Part shown: positions 1 to 7,090 of the stretch, one piece after another
Layout of the letters: the number at the start of each line of letters is the position of its first letter
Position numbering within the stretch: position 1 is the stretch's first letter
Source of the DNA: a virus
DNA length: 52,085 nucleotides
Direction: 5' to 3' (one strand)
Virus record (IMG/VR): IMGVR_UViG_3300017788_000035
Coordinates: 1-52,085 of that record
The notes under the pieces: model-generated
Database searches by the model: none
Told to the model about the DNA's origin: nothing
Seen by the model: the letters and a program-made list of their open reading frames with translations, nothing else
Translations under genes and position numbers: made by a program

Positions 1-1
1 A

Positions 2-52
2 ACAGCTTATAATGATGTTGTCTTTGATACAGACACAGAAGAGGATTCTTAA
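2..52 (+). CDS. 3' end of an unidentified protein, truncated by window
   Basis: The frame starting at base 2 is open and ends with TAA at 50-52, giving a 16-residue tail TAYNDVVFDTDTEEDS. It is strongly acidic, with five Asp/Glu among its last eight residues. Acidic tails are common on phage replication proteins such as UvsX-type recombinases and SSBs, and the neighbourhood is replicative. With only 16 residues no family can be assigned. Confidence 0.6.
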   Translation, partial: TAYNDVVFDTDTEEDS

Positions 53-63
53 CCTTCTCTTAG

Positions 64-98
64 TTGACACATCTGATACGGTTATGCTATTATAAATA
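64..98 (+). promoter_or_regulatory. Overlapping sigma-70 and T4-type late promoters
   Basis: TTGACA at 64-69 is followed after 18 bp by TATTAT at 88-93, preceded by TGC (extended -10). A T4 late promoter box TATAAATA lies at 91-98 and overlaps the -10. Either would start RNA near 100-104, only a few bases before the terminator at 109-135, so the product would be a very short RNA unless the terminator is read through into the tRNAs. The sequence match is seen; activity is inferred. Confidence 0.55.
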
Positions 99-108
99 CA
101 TCCAGTGA

Positions 109-135
109 AGGCACCCCTTTCTGGGGTGCTTTTTG
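109..135 (+). terminator. Rho-independent terminator
   Basis: AGCACCCC-type stem: GCACCCC at 111-117 pairs with GGGGTGC at 123-129 around a short loop, followed by a T-run. It closes the upstream replication operon and separates it from the tRNA pair. Confidence 0.8.
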
Positions 136-169
136 ACTCCCCCTCCCGATATACTGGGGAGGTAAACAT

Positions 170-257
170 GGAAAGGTGGCCGAGTGGTTTAAGGCAGCAG
201 TCTTGAAAACTGCCGATGTGAAAGCATCCGTTGGTTCGAATCCTACCCTTTCCGCCA
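170..257 (+). tRNA. tRNA-Ser(UGA)
   Basis: Acceptor GGAAAGG (170-176) pairs with CCTTTCC (247-253). The anticodon arm GCAGT/ACTGC (197-201/209-213) holds a 7-nt loop with TGA at 204-206. A long variable arm, typical of class II tRNAs, and a T-loop GGTTCGAATCC are present. Discriminator G254 and an encoded CCA (255-257) follow. It reads UCA. The next tRNA begins at the adjacent base, so both are probably cut from one transcript. Confidence 0.95.
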
Positions 258-331
258 CGGGGTGTAGCGCAGTTTGGTAGCGCATCTGCTTTGGGAGCAG
301 AGGGCCGGGGGTTCGAATCCCTCCACTCCGA
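258..331 (+). tRNA. tRNA-Pro(UGG)
   Basis: Acceptor CGGGGTG (258-264) pairs with CACTCCG (324-330), with one G-U pair. Anticodon loop TTTGGGA (290-296) carries TGG. The T-loop is GGTTCGAATCC. Discriminator A331 is followed by TCA, so the mature CCA end must be made post-transcriptionally. It directly abuts tRNA-Ser. Confidence 0.95.
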
Positions 332-346
332 TCAGATATAGATACT

Positions 347-535
347 ATGTACATAACTAAAAGTATGGAAGAACAAAATAATCCTTTTCAAGAATCAAAT
401 GATTTTATTAGAAACTCTTTTATGCAAGTTATAGAAGTCCTAGATGAATACATTGAAGACGAAGAACTTAAGAAAGAAACTTTTGTAGAAATGGCCAGAA
501 AATTTAATGACAATTTAGGAGGATTTTTAAAATGA
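347..535 (+). CDS. Small conserved-type phage protein, unknown function
   Basis: A 62-residue, acidic, predicted mostly helical protein with no cysteine, no signal peptide and no membrane segment. The C-terminal part, ending GGFLK, follows a charged helix rich in Glu and Lys. Two starts are possible, ATG 347 or ATG 365 (MEEQNNPF); neither has a clear ribosome binding site, so the longer is given. Its stop overlaps the glutaredoxin start by 4 nt, implying translational coupling. I do not recognise a family. Confidence 0.7.
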   Translation: MYITKSMEEQNNPFQESNDFIRNSFMQVIEVLDEYIEDEELKKETFVEMARKFNDNLGGFLK

Positions 536-768
536 AATTAGCAGTTTACAGTAAAGTGGGGTGTCCATATTGTGATAAAATCAAACAACTATTCCAAATG
601 AAAGGATGGAACTATGCTACCTATGAATTAGATAGAGACTTTACAAAAGAACAATTTTATAGTCAATTTGGTTTTGGTGCTACTTTCCCTAGAGTAATTA
701 TGGATGACCTTATGCTAGGTGGATGTACCGAATCTATTCAATATTTCAGATCTAGAAATATGCTATAA
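532..768 (+). CDS. nrdC: Glutaredoxin
   Basis: A 78-residue glutaredoxin/thioredoxin-fold protein. It carries the dithiol active site CPYC at residues 11-14 after the first beta strand, and the TFPRVIMDD cis-proline region followed by GGCTE, which binds glutathione. Family members reduce ribonucleotide reductase and other disulfides in the cytosol, so in a lytic phage it would help supply dNTPs. The start ATG 532 has a strong AGGAGG at 517-522 and overlaps the upstream gene. T4-like cyanophages commonly carry such a gene near replication genes. Confidence 0.92.
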   Translation: MKLAVYSKVGCPYCDKIKQLFQMKGWNYATYELDRDFTKEQFYSQFGFGATFPRVIMDDLMLGGCTESIQYFRSRNML

Positions 769-771
769 ATA
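764..771 (+). promoter_or_regulatory. T4-type late promoter box TATAAATA
   Basis: A perfect TATAAATA spans the glutaredoxin stop codon. Predicted start is near 778, ahead of the membrane protein gene at 832. Confidence 0.55.
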
Positions 772-831
772 ATCATACGTTTAGAATTCTGGAGGTTGAG
801 CCCTTTATAACTGTTGTATCTAGGAGGACTC

Positions 832-1071
832 ATGGAACATTTAGAGTTTGTTTTCGTTTCATTTTTTTTGACTATTGGCAGCTTTATCCTTGGATTTATG
901 TCTGGTTGGTTTGCTAATAATATCTTTGATGCTTGGTATGAAAATGCAGGTTATGCCAAGTCCATTACACATCCAGAAATGCTGGATGAAGATGGCAATA
1001 TTATCAGAGAGGAATTAACCTACTTGACATTGGTTGAGGAGGATGATATTATGGACGATGAAGATGATTAA
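832..1071 (+). CDS. Small single-pass membrane protein
   Basis: A 79-residue protein with one hydrophobic segment near residues 6-30 (VFVSFFLTIGSFILGFMSGW) and a very acidic C-terminus ending in DDEDD. A start at 814 is possible, but AGGAGG at 822-827 lies inside that extension, so ATG 832 is chosen. It follows glutaredoxin and precedes rnh. The topology suggests an N-terminal anchor with a cytoplasmic acidic tail. The function is unknown. A consensus sigma-70 promoter for the next gene lies within its 3' end. Confidence 0.8.
   Translation: MEHLEFVFVSFFLTIGSFILGFMSGWFANNIFDAWYENAGYAKSITHPEMLDEDGNIIREELTYLTLVEEDDIMDDEDD
1024..1052 (+). promoter_or_regulatory. Sigma-70-like promoter inside the preceding gene
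   Basis: TTGACA at 1024-1029, 17 bp, TATTAT at 1047-1052. Predicted start about 1059, which gives a leader of about 20 nt for rnh at 1080. Its location in coding sequence is typical of compact phage genomes. Confidence 0.6.
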
Positions 1072-1079
1072 AACCTAAT

Positions 1080-1961
1080 ATGATCCTTATTGATATGAAC
1101 CAGGTAATGATTTCTAATCTGATGGTTCAAGTAAAACTATCCGAAGATGGAATCAATAAAGGACTGGTTCGCCACATGGTACTTAATTCGCTTCGGATGT
1201 ATGTCCAGAAGTTTAGAGAAGAGTACGGTGGAGAACTGGTCCTTTGTTATGATTCAAAACGCTATTGGCGTCGAGAATATTTTCCCTTCTATAAAGCAAC
1301 TCGTAAGAAAGATCGAGAGAAATCTAATTTCAATTGGGGCCAGATCTTTGAAGTCCTTAACGAGATTAGAGATGAACTTCGGCAAAATGTTCCATACCGA
1401 GTTATGGAGGTTGATGGTGCAGAAGCAGATGATATTATTTCTGTGTTGACTAAGCGTATTGCTTTTAAGAATATTAGATTGCAGAACAACATGCAACCAC
1501 CTGAAAAGGTATTAATTCTTTCTGGAGATAAAGACTTCATTCAATTACAAAAGTATCCCTGGCTTCAGCAATACAATCCTGTTATGAAGAAGTACGTCAA
1601 TGGTATGAATCCTAAACAGTATATTGTTGACCATGTACTCAAGGGAGATAAGTCAGATGGTATTCCAAACTATCTTTCTCCAGACGATACTTTTGTTGAG
1701 GGTAAACGCCAAAAACCTCTCTCCATTAAAACCCTAGACAAGATTCGTAATTTATCTCCAGAACAGTTTTGTAATGAAGAACAAATGGAATTCTATAAAA
1801 GAAATCTGACACTCATCGATTTCTCATACATACCTTTAGAAGTCGAACAAAAAATTGTGGATACTTACGACACCGTTATTCCAGTTAGCAAGATACGTTT
1901 ACATAAGTATTTACTAAGAAACAAATTATTTGAATTACTTGAAAAAATTGAGGAGTTTTAA
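1080..1961 (+). CDS. rnh: T4-type RNase H, 5'-3' flap exonuclease
   Basis: A 293-residue member of the FEN1/T4 RNase H family, which removes RNA primers from lagging-strand fragments. The acidic metal-binding residues typical of the family are visible: D5 (LIDMNQ), D58 (YDS), the E/D cluster at 110-118 (EVDGAEADD), D150 and D152 (SGDKDF), D190 and D193 (GDKSDGIPN). The YDSKRYWRREYFPFYKATR region corresponds to the bridge/helical arch. Length is close to T4 Rnh. Translation is probably coupled to the acidic membrane protein upstream, and a promoter lies inside that gene. Confidence 0.93.
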   Translation: MILIDMNQVMISNLMVQVKLSEDGINKGLVRHMVLNSLRMYVQKFREEYGGELVLCYDSKRYWRREYFPFYKATRKKDREKSNFNWGQIFEVLNEIRDELRQNVPYRVMEVDGAEADDIISVLTKRIAFKNIRLQNNMQPPEKVLILSGDKDFIQLQKYPWLQQYNPVMKKYVNGMNPKQYIVDHVLKGDKSDGIPNYLSPDDTFVEGKRQKPLSIKTLDKIRNLSPEQFCNEEQMEFYKRNLTLIDFSYIPLEVEQKIVDTYDTVIPVSKIRLHKYLLRNKLFELLEKIEEF

Positions 1962-1962
1962 A

Positions 1963-2415
1963 ATGTCAATGACCACAAGCAATCGTATGTTGATTTCTGA
2001 AATCTTTCAGAAAGTATCAAATGCAAAAACCAAAGAGCAGAAAATCAAAATTCTGCAAGATAATAATACGCAAGCACTACGTAGTCTTTTAATTTGGAAT
2101 TACGATGACACTGTTATCTCTCTTGTACCAGAGGGAGAAGTTCCTTATAGAGCTAATGAAGCACCTGCAGGTACAGAGCATACTGTTCTTGAGAAGGAAG
2201 CACGTAAACTGTATTACTTCATCAAGGGTGGAGATAATACTATAAAGCAATTTAAACGTGAGCAAATGTTTATTCAGATGTTAGAAGGACTTCATGCATC
2301 TGAAGCAGAACTTCTAGTTCTTGTAAAGGATAAACAACTTCAAAAGAAATATCGAATTACTAGAGCAGTAGTTGAAGAAGCTTTTCCCCAAATTAAATGG
2401 GGAGGCCGTTCCTAA
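1963..2415 (+). CDS. Conserved cyanophage hypothetical protein (DUF6433-like)
   Basis: A 150-residue soluble, lysine- and glutamate-rich protein. The start ATG 1963 (MSMTTSNRML) has GAGGAG at 1950-1955; a longer frame from 1930 would bypass this site. Features include YFIKGGDNTIKQFKREQMFIQMLEGLHASEAELL, which looks helical, and a C-terminal KYRITRAVVEEAFPQIKWG. Proteins of this kind accompany rnh in T4-like cyanophages and resemble DUF6433. The biochemical role is unknown; position suggests replication. Confidence 0.8.
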   Translation: MSMTTSNRMLISEIFQKVSNAKTKEQKIKILQDNNTQALRSLLIWNYDDTVISLVPEGEVPYRANEAPAGTEHTVLEKEARKLYYFIKGGDNTIKQFKREQMFIQMLEGLHASEAELLVLVKDKQLQKKYRITRAVVEEAFPQIKWGGRS

Positions 2416-2416
2416 T

Positions 2417-2668
2417 ATGAAAATTCTTGCAAAAGATTGTGATCCTGTTCTCGCGGAAGATAGAACTCTACCATACAATACTTATCTTGTTAAATATAAA
2501 TTAGATGGATTAATTCATTTTGACCTTGTACAAAGTAATAAGAAAGTAGAAATCTTTGATTTTTATTGGGATAGGTATCGTGGAGATATGATTTCTTTTG
2601 TACAAAGTGAAGGTAGAACTAATCCAAATACATGGAACTCCCCCGATAAAGAAAAGAAAAAGAAATGA
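2417..2668 (+). CDS. Small hypothetical protein, replication cluster
   Basis: An 83-residue protein, MKILAKDCDPVLAEDRTLPYNTYLVKYKL, ending in a lysine tract KEKKKK. ATG 2417 is preferred because GGGGAGG sits at 2399-2405; the upstream in-frame ATG at 2372 would overlap the previous gene by 44 nt. Alternating hydrophobic and aromatic residues (FDLVQ, IFDFYWDRYRG) suggest a small beta-rich fold. The function is unknown. It overlaps the next gene by 4 nt. Confidence 0.75.
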   Translation: MKILAKDCDPVLAEDRTLPYNTYLVKYKLDGLIHFDLVQSNKKVEIFDFYWDRYRGDMISFVQSEGRTNPNTWNSPDKEKKKK

Positions 2669-3081
2669 ATTTCAATTTCAATTTTGGAAAAAAGAAACCA
2701 GGTATTAAAGAGTATGCAATCATCGGAATAGTTTTATCTTCGTTGATTGGTGGCCTATCACAGTGTACAGGAGTATCAACAGATGCAATATGGGATTTGG
2801 TGGACGAAATTCAAAGAAAGTATTTCCCACAAACTATTCTTAATGAGTTTATACTTAAAGATCCTGAAAAATTAAAACGAAGGATTGGACGGGATGTAGA
2901 CAGAGCAATAGATGACTACGTTAAAAAGTCTGGATTAAAAGAATCTGGAGTGGATAAACCAATCTTCATAGATAAATCTATTGATCCAAAAGTATGCTAT
3001 ACTAAAGAGTGTCAATCCCTAGGGGGAGAAATGAGACTCTGTGCTCCGTGGGTATTTGATTGTAAACCAAATGACAAATAA
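2665..3081 (+). CDS. Membrane-anchored or exported hypothetical protein
   Basis: A 138-residue protein with a basic N-terminus (GKKK at residues 8-11) followed by a hydrophobic stretch around residues 17-33 (YAIIGIVLSSLIGGLS) and then a hydrophilic domain with five cysteines. The C-terminal pattern (CYTKECQSLGGEMRLCAPWVFDCK) could form disulfides outside the cytoplasm. The Cys after the hydrophobic segment is preceded by SQ, a poor lipobox, so lipoprotein processing is doubtful. It starts in an ATGA overlap. No family recognised. Confidence 0.75.
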   Translation: MNFNFNFGKKKPGIKEYAIIGIVLSSLIGGLSQCTGVSTDAIWDLVDEIQRKYFPQTILNEFILKDPEKLKRRIGRDVDRAIDDYVKKSGLKESGVDKPIFIDKSIDPKVCYTKECQSLGGEMRLCAPWVFDCKPNDK

Positions 3082-3082
3082 A

Positions 3083-3370
3083 ATGACAGTATATCTAGAC
3101 CCAAGAGGTCCTGCTCAGGAAGAAGCAGAACAAAGTGCTGAAGAGATTAAACAACAACTTGAAGAACAAGCAAAACGTGAATCTCTAGAGAAGGCAAATC
3201 AGATTCTATCTGCAGCATTTGCTTATCTTGCGATCTTGCCCTTCTTATTCATGTTTGCATATAACTTATCATTGGCTAAGATGTTTAGTCTTGATAAAAT
3301 AGGATATGTTGAATCACTTGGTATCGTAGTTGTTGCAAGAGTATTGAGAGGTAAAAATTCTAATGGCTAA
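3083..3370 (+). CDS. Small membrane protein with N-terminal coiled coil
   Basis: A 95-residue protein, MTVYLDPRGPAQ, followed by a Glu/Gln-rich amphipathic helix (residues about 13-40) and one or two hydrophobic segments (AFAYLAILPFLFMFAYNLSLAKMF; then SLGIVVVARVL). ATG 3071 (MTNKMTVYL) is an alternative start. It immediately follows another membrane-associated gene, and the two may act together. The function is unknown. Its end overlaps thyX by 8 nt. Confidence 0.75.
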   Translation: MTVYLDPRGPAQEEAEQSAEEIKQQLEEQAKRESLEKANQILSAAFAYLAILPFLFMFAYNLSLAKMFSLDKIGYVESLGIVVVARVLRGKNSNG

Positions 3371-4061
3371 AGTATGTTTAATTTCGGTGACTCCAGATGC
3401 AGAAAAAACAATGGCATATGTTGCTAGAGTTAGCAACCCTGCGAATCAAGACAACGAAAACTATGCCAAGTTGCTTGCTTATTGTATTAAGCATAATCAT
3501 TGGTCTGTTTTTGAGCAGTCTTTTATGACTCTTGAGATCGAGACCACTCGTGGTATCGCAGCACAAATTCTTCGTCATAGGTCATTCACATATCAAGAGT
3601 TCTCTCAAAGATATGCGGATGCAACATTGCTGGGTGAGATTCCCATTCCCGAACTTCGCAAGCAGGATACCAAGAATCGTCAAAACTCTACTGATGATCT
3701 TGAACCAGAACTCAAACAAAAGTTTGAACGTCGTATCAAGCATGTGTTTGCAGATGTTATGGATCTGTATGATGATATGCTCACTGCAGGTGTTGCAAAA
3801 GAGTCAGCACGTTTTGTGCTTCCCCTAGCAGTACCAACCAAAATTTATATGAGTGGCTCATGTCGTTCATGGATTCATTATATCAATTTGCGTTCTGCCA
3901 ATGGCACTCAAAAGGAGCATATGGAGATTGCAGAGTTATGCAAAAAACATTTTATCTGTAAGTTTCCTAGTACCTCTGAGGCACTTGGATGGTGTGTTAA
4001 TCGAGACTGCGGTTGCACCGACTGGGCAGATTGTTTACAACCTAGTTTAAGGATCGACTAA
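3363..4061 (+). CDS. thyX: Flavin-dependent thymidylate synthase
   Basis: A 232-residue ThyX that makes dTMP from dUMP using methylene-tetrahydrofolate and FAD/NADPH. The signature RHRx7S is intact at residues 71-81 (RHRSFTYQEFS), and Y78 and the QRY motif follow. The YMSGSCRSWIHYINLR region near residues 162-177 matches the dUMP-binding/activation segment. The enzyme functions as a homotetramer in the cytosol and supports phage DNA synthesis. ThyX is a hallmark auxiliary gene of T4-like cyanophages. No truncation is seen. Confidence 0.96.
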   Translation: MAKVCLISVTPDAEKTMAYVARVSNPANQDNENYAKLLAYCIKHNHWSVFEQSFMTLEIETTRGIAAQILRHRSFTYQEFSQRYADATLLGEIPIPELRKQDTKNRQNSTDDLEPELKQKFERRIKHVFADVMDLYDDMLTAGVAKESARFVLPLAVPTKIYMSGSCRSWIHYINLRSANGTQKEHMEIAELCKKHFICKFPSTSEALGWCVNRDCGCTDWADCLQPSLRID

Positions 4062-4062
4062 A

Positions 4063-4203
4063 ATGAACAACCAAGAAGTAATTGAAACCGCAAAAGAATG
4101 TGGATTGATTTACAATAACAACCATGATATTTTAGAATTCTATCAACGTATTCGTACTGTACTCAAGAAAGAATTTATTCCCCAACCCGTGCATACTAAA
4201 TAG
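4063..4203 (+). CDS. 46-residue small protein
   Basis: A short frame starting MNNQEVIETAKECGLIYNNN and ending QPVHTK, placed 1 nt after the thyX stop and 10 nt before the next start. It fills an otherwise empty gap exactly, and codon use resembles its neighbours, which supports it being real. The DILEFYQRIRTVLKKEF segment is an amphipathic helix. No Shine-Dalgarno is seen, so translation is probably coupled to thyX. The function is unknown. Confidence 0.65.
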   Translation: MNNQEVIETAKECGLIYNNNHDILEFYQRIRTVLKKEFIPQPVHTK

Positions 4204-4213
4204 GAGGTGCATC

Positions 4214-4444
4214 TTGCCTACATATCCCGTTAAAAACTCTAAGACTGGAGAGACCAAAGAAATCTACATGACCATGGCTGAATATGACCAGTGGAAAATA
4301 GAAAATCCTGACTGGGATAAAGACTGGTCTGCTGGTATAGGTGGAGTCACTTATGGTACACCTAAACAGTCAGATGGTTTTAAAGAGGTAATGAACAAGG
4401 TGCAGAAAGCCCATCCAAGAGCAAACCTTTCCCGTTTCACCTAG
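4214..4444 (+). CDS. Small FmdB-like N-terminus protein, TTG start
   Basis: A 76-residue protein beginning MPTYPVKNSKTGETKEIYMTMAEYDQWKIENP. The MPTY start followed by a short beta hairpin resembles the N-terminal part of FmdB-type zinc-ribbon proteins, but the cysteines are absent. The start codon is TTG at 4214, chosen because AGGAGG at 4202-4207 is correctly spaced and no ATG is near. The C-terminal part (KEVMNKVQKAHPRANLSRFT) is basic. Similar small proteins lie next to phoH in cyanophages. The function is unknown. Confidence 0.78.
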   Translation: MPTYPVKNSKTGETKEIYMTMAEYDQWKIENPDWDKDWSAGIGGVTYGTPKQSDGFKEVMNKVQKAHPRANLSRFT

Positions 4445-4445
4445 T

Positions 4446-5201
4446 ATGCCAGTAAAAAAGAGGAATAACAACGCAGTTGTACCTGCAGGAATGAGTGCAA
4501 AGCAGATGAGAAGAAAGAAACCAATTAATAATGAACATCTTCTCAACATCGAACCACTAACAGATTCACAAAAATCTGTGTTTGATTGTTGGGCAGAAGA
4601 CAAACATTTAGTTCTGCATGGTTGTGCTGGTACTGGTAAAACTTTTATTAGTCTTTATCTTGCACTCAGAGAAGTATTAAATCCTAATACTCCCTACGAT
4701 AAAATTTACATTGTACGTTCTCTAGTTCCAACTAGAGAGATTGGATTCCTCCCTGGAGATCATGAAGATAAGTCTGCACTTTATCAAATTCCATATAAGA
4801 ATATGGTAAAGTATATGTTTGAAATGCCTGATGACAATGCGTTTGAAATGTTGTATAATAATCTGAGAACGCAAGAAACAATTTCATTCTGGAGTACATC
4901 TTATATTCGCGGTGTCACTCTTGATAACTGCATCATTATTGTTGATGAATTTGCAAACCTTAACTTTCATGAACTTGACTCTATGATCACTCGTGTGGGT
5001 CAAGATGCTAAGATTGTTTTCTCTGGTGATGTTTCACAATCCGACCTTGTGAAACAGAATGAAAAGAATGGAGTCTTAGACTTCATGAAAATTCTAGAAA
5101 CCATGGAAGAGTTTTGTTGTGTTGAATTCGGTGTCGATGACATCGTTCGTTCTGGTTTAGTCCGTAGCTACATTATTAGTAAATTGAATCTAGGTTTCTG
5201 A
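4446..5201 (+). CDS. phoH: PhoH-like P-loop ATPase
   Basis: A 251-residue PhoH family protein. Walker A GCAGTGKT lies at residues 59-66 and Walker B IIIVDEF at 163-169. FSGDVSQSD near 192-200 corresponds to the sensor/motif III region of this SF1-helicase-like family. PhoH proteins are ATPases linked in bacteria to phosphate starvation, with proposed RNA roles; the role in phage is not established. A lysine/arginine-rich extension of about 30 residues precedes the domain. It is a core gene of cyanomyoviruses. Confidence 0.93.
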   Translation: MPVKKRNNNAVVPAGMSAKQMRRKKPINNEHLLNIEPLTDSQKSVFDCWAEDKHLVLHGCAGTGKTFISLYLALREVLNPNTPYDKIYIVRSLVPTREIGFLPGDHEDKSALYQIPYKNMVKYMFEMPDDNAFEMLYNNLRTQETISFWSTSYIRGVTLDNCIIIVDEFANLNFHELDSMITRVGQDAKIVFSGDVSQSDLVKQNEKNGVLDFMKILETMEEFCCVEFGVDDIVRSGLVRSYIISKLNLGF

Positions 5202-5872
5202 TGTTTAAATTTGTTGATCTTCCTGTTAAATTATTACAACTTGAGTCTATAGATAGAGATGGACAAAGATTTTATCCTGTACCCAGTGGTAAATTCTACC
5301 CTTCAATTACCACTGTAACGTCCTTTAAGAAAGCAGCATTCTTTAAGGAGTGGAGACAACGTGTAGGTCCTGAAGTTGCAGATAGGAAGACAACAAGAGC
5401 AACAACTAGAGGCACAGCATTTCACAGTATTGTTGAGGCATATTTAAAAAATGAGTCTATTGATCCTACTACTGTTGATCCTCTTCCTTTCACGTTATTT
5501 CAAGTTGCGAAACCTTCTCTTAATCGCATTAATAATATTCATATTTTGGAAGGGTCTCTTTATTCCGATTACCTTAGCGTTGCTGGTCGTGTTGATTGTA
5601 TTGCTGAATTCGATGGCGAGCTTGCTGTAATCGATTTCAAAACCTCGGACAAAGAAAAGAGAGAAGAATGGATTGAAAATTATTTTGTTCAAGAGACTGC
5701 ATATGCTGCTATGTTTTTTGAACGCACTGGATTACAACCTAAAAAAATTGTCACTATTATTGCAACTGAAGAAGGTCATTGTCAGGTGATTGTGAAAGAC
5801 AACCTAGATTATTATTTTACATTATTAAAGGAGTATATCGATGCTTTTACTAGAGGTAGGGTTAATGCATGA
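5201..5872 (+). CDS. PD-(D/E)XK nuclease, MGME1/RecB-like exonuclease
   Basis: A 223-residue nuclease-fold protein. The key residues are in order: GTAFHSIVEAY (H75), E118, GRVDCIAEFDGELAVIDFKTS (D132, D145 and K147 as the D...DxK catalytic set) and QETAYA (Q165, motif IV). This layout matches single-domain RecB-type exonucleases such as MGME1. It probably degrades or trims single-stranded DNA during phage replication or host DNA scavenging. The start ATG overlaps the phoH stop by 1 nt. All expected catalytic residues are present. Confidence 0.85.
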   Translation: MFKFVDLPVKLLQLESIDRDGQRFYPVPSGKFYPSITTVTSFKKAAFFKEWRQRVGPEVADRKTTRATTRGTAFHSIVEAYLKNESIDPTTVDPLPFTLFQVAKPSLNRINNIHILEGSLYSDYLSVAGRVDCIAEFDGELAVIDFKTSDKEKREEWIENYFVQETAYAAMFFERTGLQPKKIVTIIATEEGHCQVIVKDNLDYYFTLLKEYIDAFTRGRVNA

Positions 5873-6113
5873 TAGAGTAGAAGATAAATTTCTAACTGCT
5901 GCTAAGTTTTCTGAAACTATAGAAAAAATTGTCAAAGACTCTGGGGGGTTAGTAAATTATATTGAAGCTATCGTTGCTTATTGCGAAGAACATCAAATTG
6001 AATTTGAGACAGTAACTAAATTAATTTCTAAACCACTTAAAGAAAAAATTAAATACCAGGCTCAGAACCTGAATTACATGAAGAAAACTTCCAGAGGAAT
6101 CCTGCCACTATGA
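5841..6113 (+). CDS. 33: gp33 late transcription coactivator
   Basis: A 90-residue protein resembling T4 gp33. The aligned core is IEKIVKDSGGLVNYIEAIVAYCEEHQIE followed by VTKLISKPLKEKIKYQAQ, parallel to the T4 region IIEKMVEEFGMSYLEATTAF. gp33 bridges the sliding clamp gp45 and the RNA polymerase flap and, with gp55, activates late promoters. This fits the many ATAAATA boxes in the window. Start ATG 5841 has AAGGAG at 5828-5833; ATG 5865 (MHDRVED) is an alternative. The gene overlaps the exonuclease by 32 nt. Confidence 0.82.
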   Translation: MLLLEVGLMHDRVEDKFLTAAKFSETIEKIVKDSGGLVNYIEAIVAYCEEHQIEFETVTKLISKPLKEKIKYQAQNLNYMKKTSRGILPL

Positions 6114-6721
6114 CTGGATTTGAAGTTTATCAGATGTATCTATCGCTTAAACTTCACTTCACTAAAGATGACTATGATTACTTCCGATTTAATGGGAAGA
6201 CTAGAGCAAGTCAAGCATCGTTCGACAAACGAAATGATGCTTATTTCTTTAAGAAACTTGCATCTAAGTATGAACGTGACAGAATAGAAGAGTATTTCGT
6301 ATCAAACTTTGTAAGTGATAACAAAGGATACATTAAAGAAATCATTCGACCATTAGGAGAAACAACCTATCGAGAATGGAAAAAGAAACGACAGAGTTTC
6401 CTATATATTTTTAGAGAGGAATTGTCTGTCTTACTAGACAATATTGAATCTCCTTACGAAGACAACTTTGACGGTTTGTTTACTTGTTCAAAGGGTCGTC
6501 ATCCAATTATTCTTACATCCTATTTGAGGAAAGAGATAAGTGTAGAAACCTTAATTATTTTTGACACATGTTTAGGATATGTTAAACGATTAGATAAAAC
6601 GTTAACAGATCCAGTTTGGAAACAAGTTAAAACTCAAGTAATAAAGTATGCTCCCTTTCTAAGTATTGATTGTAAAGAATATAAGTCAATCATATTAAAG
6701 ACTGTTAGAGAAAAGGTATGA
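6110..6721 (+). CDS. 59: gp59 helicase loader
   Basis: A 203-residue homologue of T4 gp59, the protein that loads the gp41 helicase on gp32-coated forked DNA. Landmarks are GFEVYQMYLSLKLHF near the start, the basic KRNDAYFFKKLASKYERDRIEEYFVSNFV block (T4 has RRDKYFFQKLSEKY), and the C-terminal domain starting near LTSYLRKEISVETLIIFD. Length matches T4 gp59 (217). It is encoded between gp33 and gp32 and overlaps neighbours by 4 nt each side, consistent with a replication operon. Confidence 0.9.
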   Translation: MTGFEVYQMYLSLKLHFTKDDYDYFRFNGKTRASQASFDKRNDAYFFKKLASKYERDRIEEYFVSNFVSDNKGYIKEIIRPLGETTYREWKKKRQSFLYIFREELSVLLDNIESPYEDNFDGLFTCSKGRHPIILTSYLRKEISVETLIIFDTCLGYVKRLDKTLTDPVWKQVKTQVIKYAPFLSIDCKEYKSIILKTVREKV

Positions 6722-7050
6722 GCTTTTTTAATTCTGAAATCGTTCAGGAACAACTTCAATCAATTTACGACAACTATCTAGAACTGCAAAAAAATGCAGA
6801 AGCAATTGGCGAAATGCCAAAAGATAAAGCAATTAAACACATAGAAAAAACAAAGGCACTCATTGAGAAGCAAAAACTTTTCTATATTAGACTTCAATTA
6901 TCTTCTTGTGAAGACGAAGATGCAGCTGATATGAGACATCGTATCGACTTAATTACCAACATGTTTGGATACAATACTTTGTCAGAATCTCTTGACTCTA
7001 TGACAAAATATTTGGACAACGTGCGGGCATCGCTTGACAAGGTGGAATAA
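6718..7050 (+). CDS. DUF1825 family protein
   Basis: A 110-residue protein beginning MSFFNSEIVQEQLQSIYDNY, matching the cyanobacterial/cyanophage family DUF1825, whose members start M(S/G)FFDSEIVQ and are about 110 residues. It is helical and charged, with a heptad-like stretch around residues 10-60. Host cyanobacteria encode homologues, so the gene was probably acquired from a host ancestor. The function is unknown. The promoter for gp32 lies inside its 3' end, and its stop codon lies within that promoter spacer. Confidence 0.85.
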   Translation: MSFFNSEIVQEQLQSIYDNYLELQKNAEAIGEMPKDKAIKHIEKTKALIEKQKLFYIRLQLSSCEDEDAADMRHRIDLITNMFGYNTLSESLDSMTKYLDNVRASLDKVE

Positions 7051-7062
7051 ATAGAGTATCAT
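7034..7062 (+). promoter_or_regulatory. Sigma-70-like promoter for gene 32
   Basis: TTGACA 7034-7039, 17 bp spacer, TATCAT 7057-7062. Predicted start about 7069, giving a 45-nt leader. A weaker late-type box AATAAATA lies in the spacer at 7046-7053. The -10 overlaps the left arm of the inverted repeat described separately. Confidence 0.6.
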
Positions 7063-7090
7063 ACCTTTGTTGGTATGATCATCCAACAAA
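7058..7090 (+). promoter_or_regulatory. Hairpin with potential H-type pseudoknot upstream of gene 32
   Basis: ATCATACC (7058-7065) pairs with GGTATGAT (7072-7079), a perfect 8-bp stem. The 6-nt loop TTTGTT (7066-7071) is perfectly complementary to AACAAA at 7085-7090, just downstream. T4 gene 32 mRNA has an upstream pseudoknot that nucleates gp32 binding for autogenous repression. Here the element ends 12 nt before the GGAGA at 7103-7107, separated by AU-rich sequence. It may alternatively be a DNA operator, since it overlaps the -10. Confidence 0.5.

Noticed and set aside
82-354. Minus-strand 90-codon frame across the tRNA pair
   Set aside because: It is antisense to two tRNAs and a terminator; the reading frame is a by-product of tRNA sequence.
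814-831. Longer N-terminus of the membrane protein at 832
   Set aside because: The strong AGGAGG at 822-827 lies inside that extension, so the start at 832 is preferred.
2665-3081. Lipoprotein call for the 138-residue exported protein
   Set aside because: The cysteine after the hydrophobic segment is preceded by Gln, which does not fit a lipobox.
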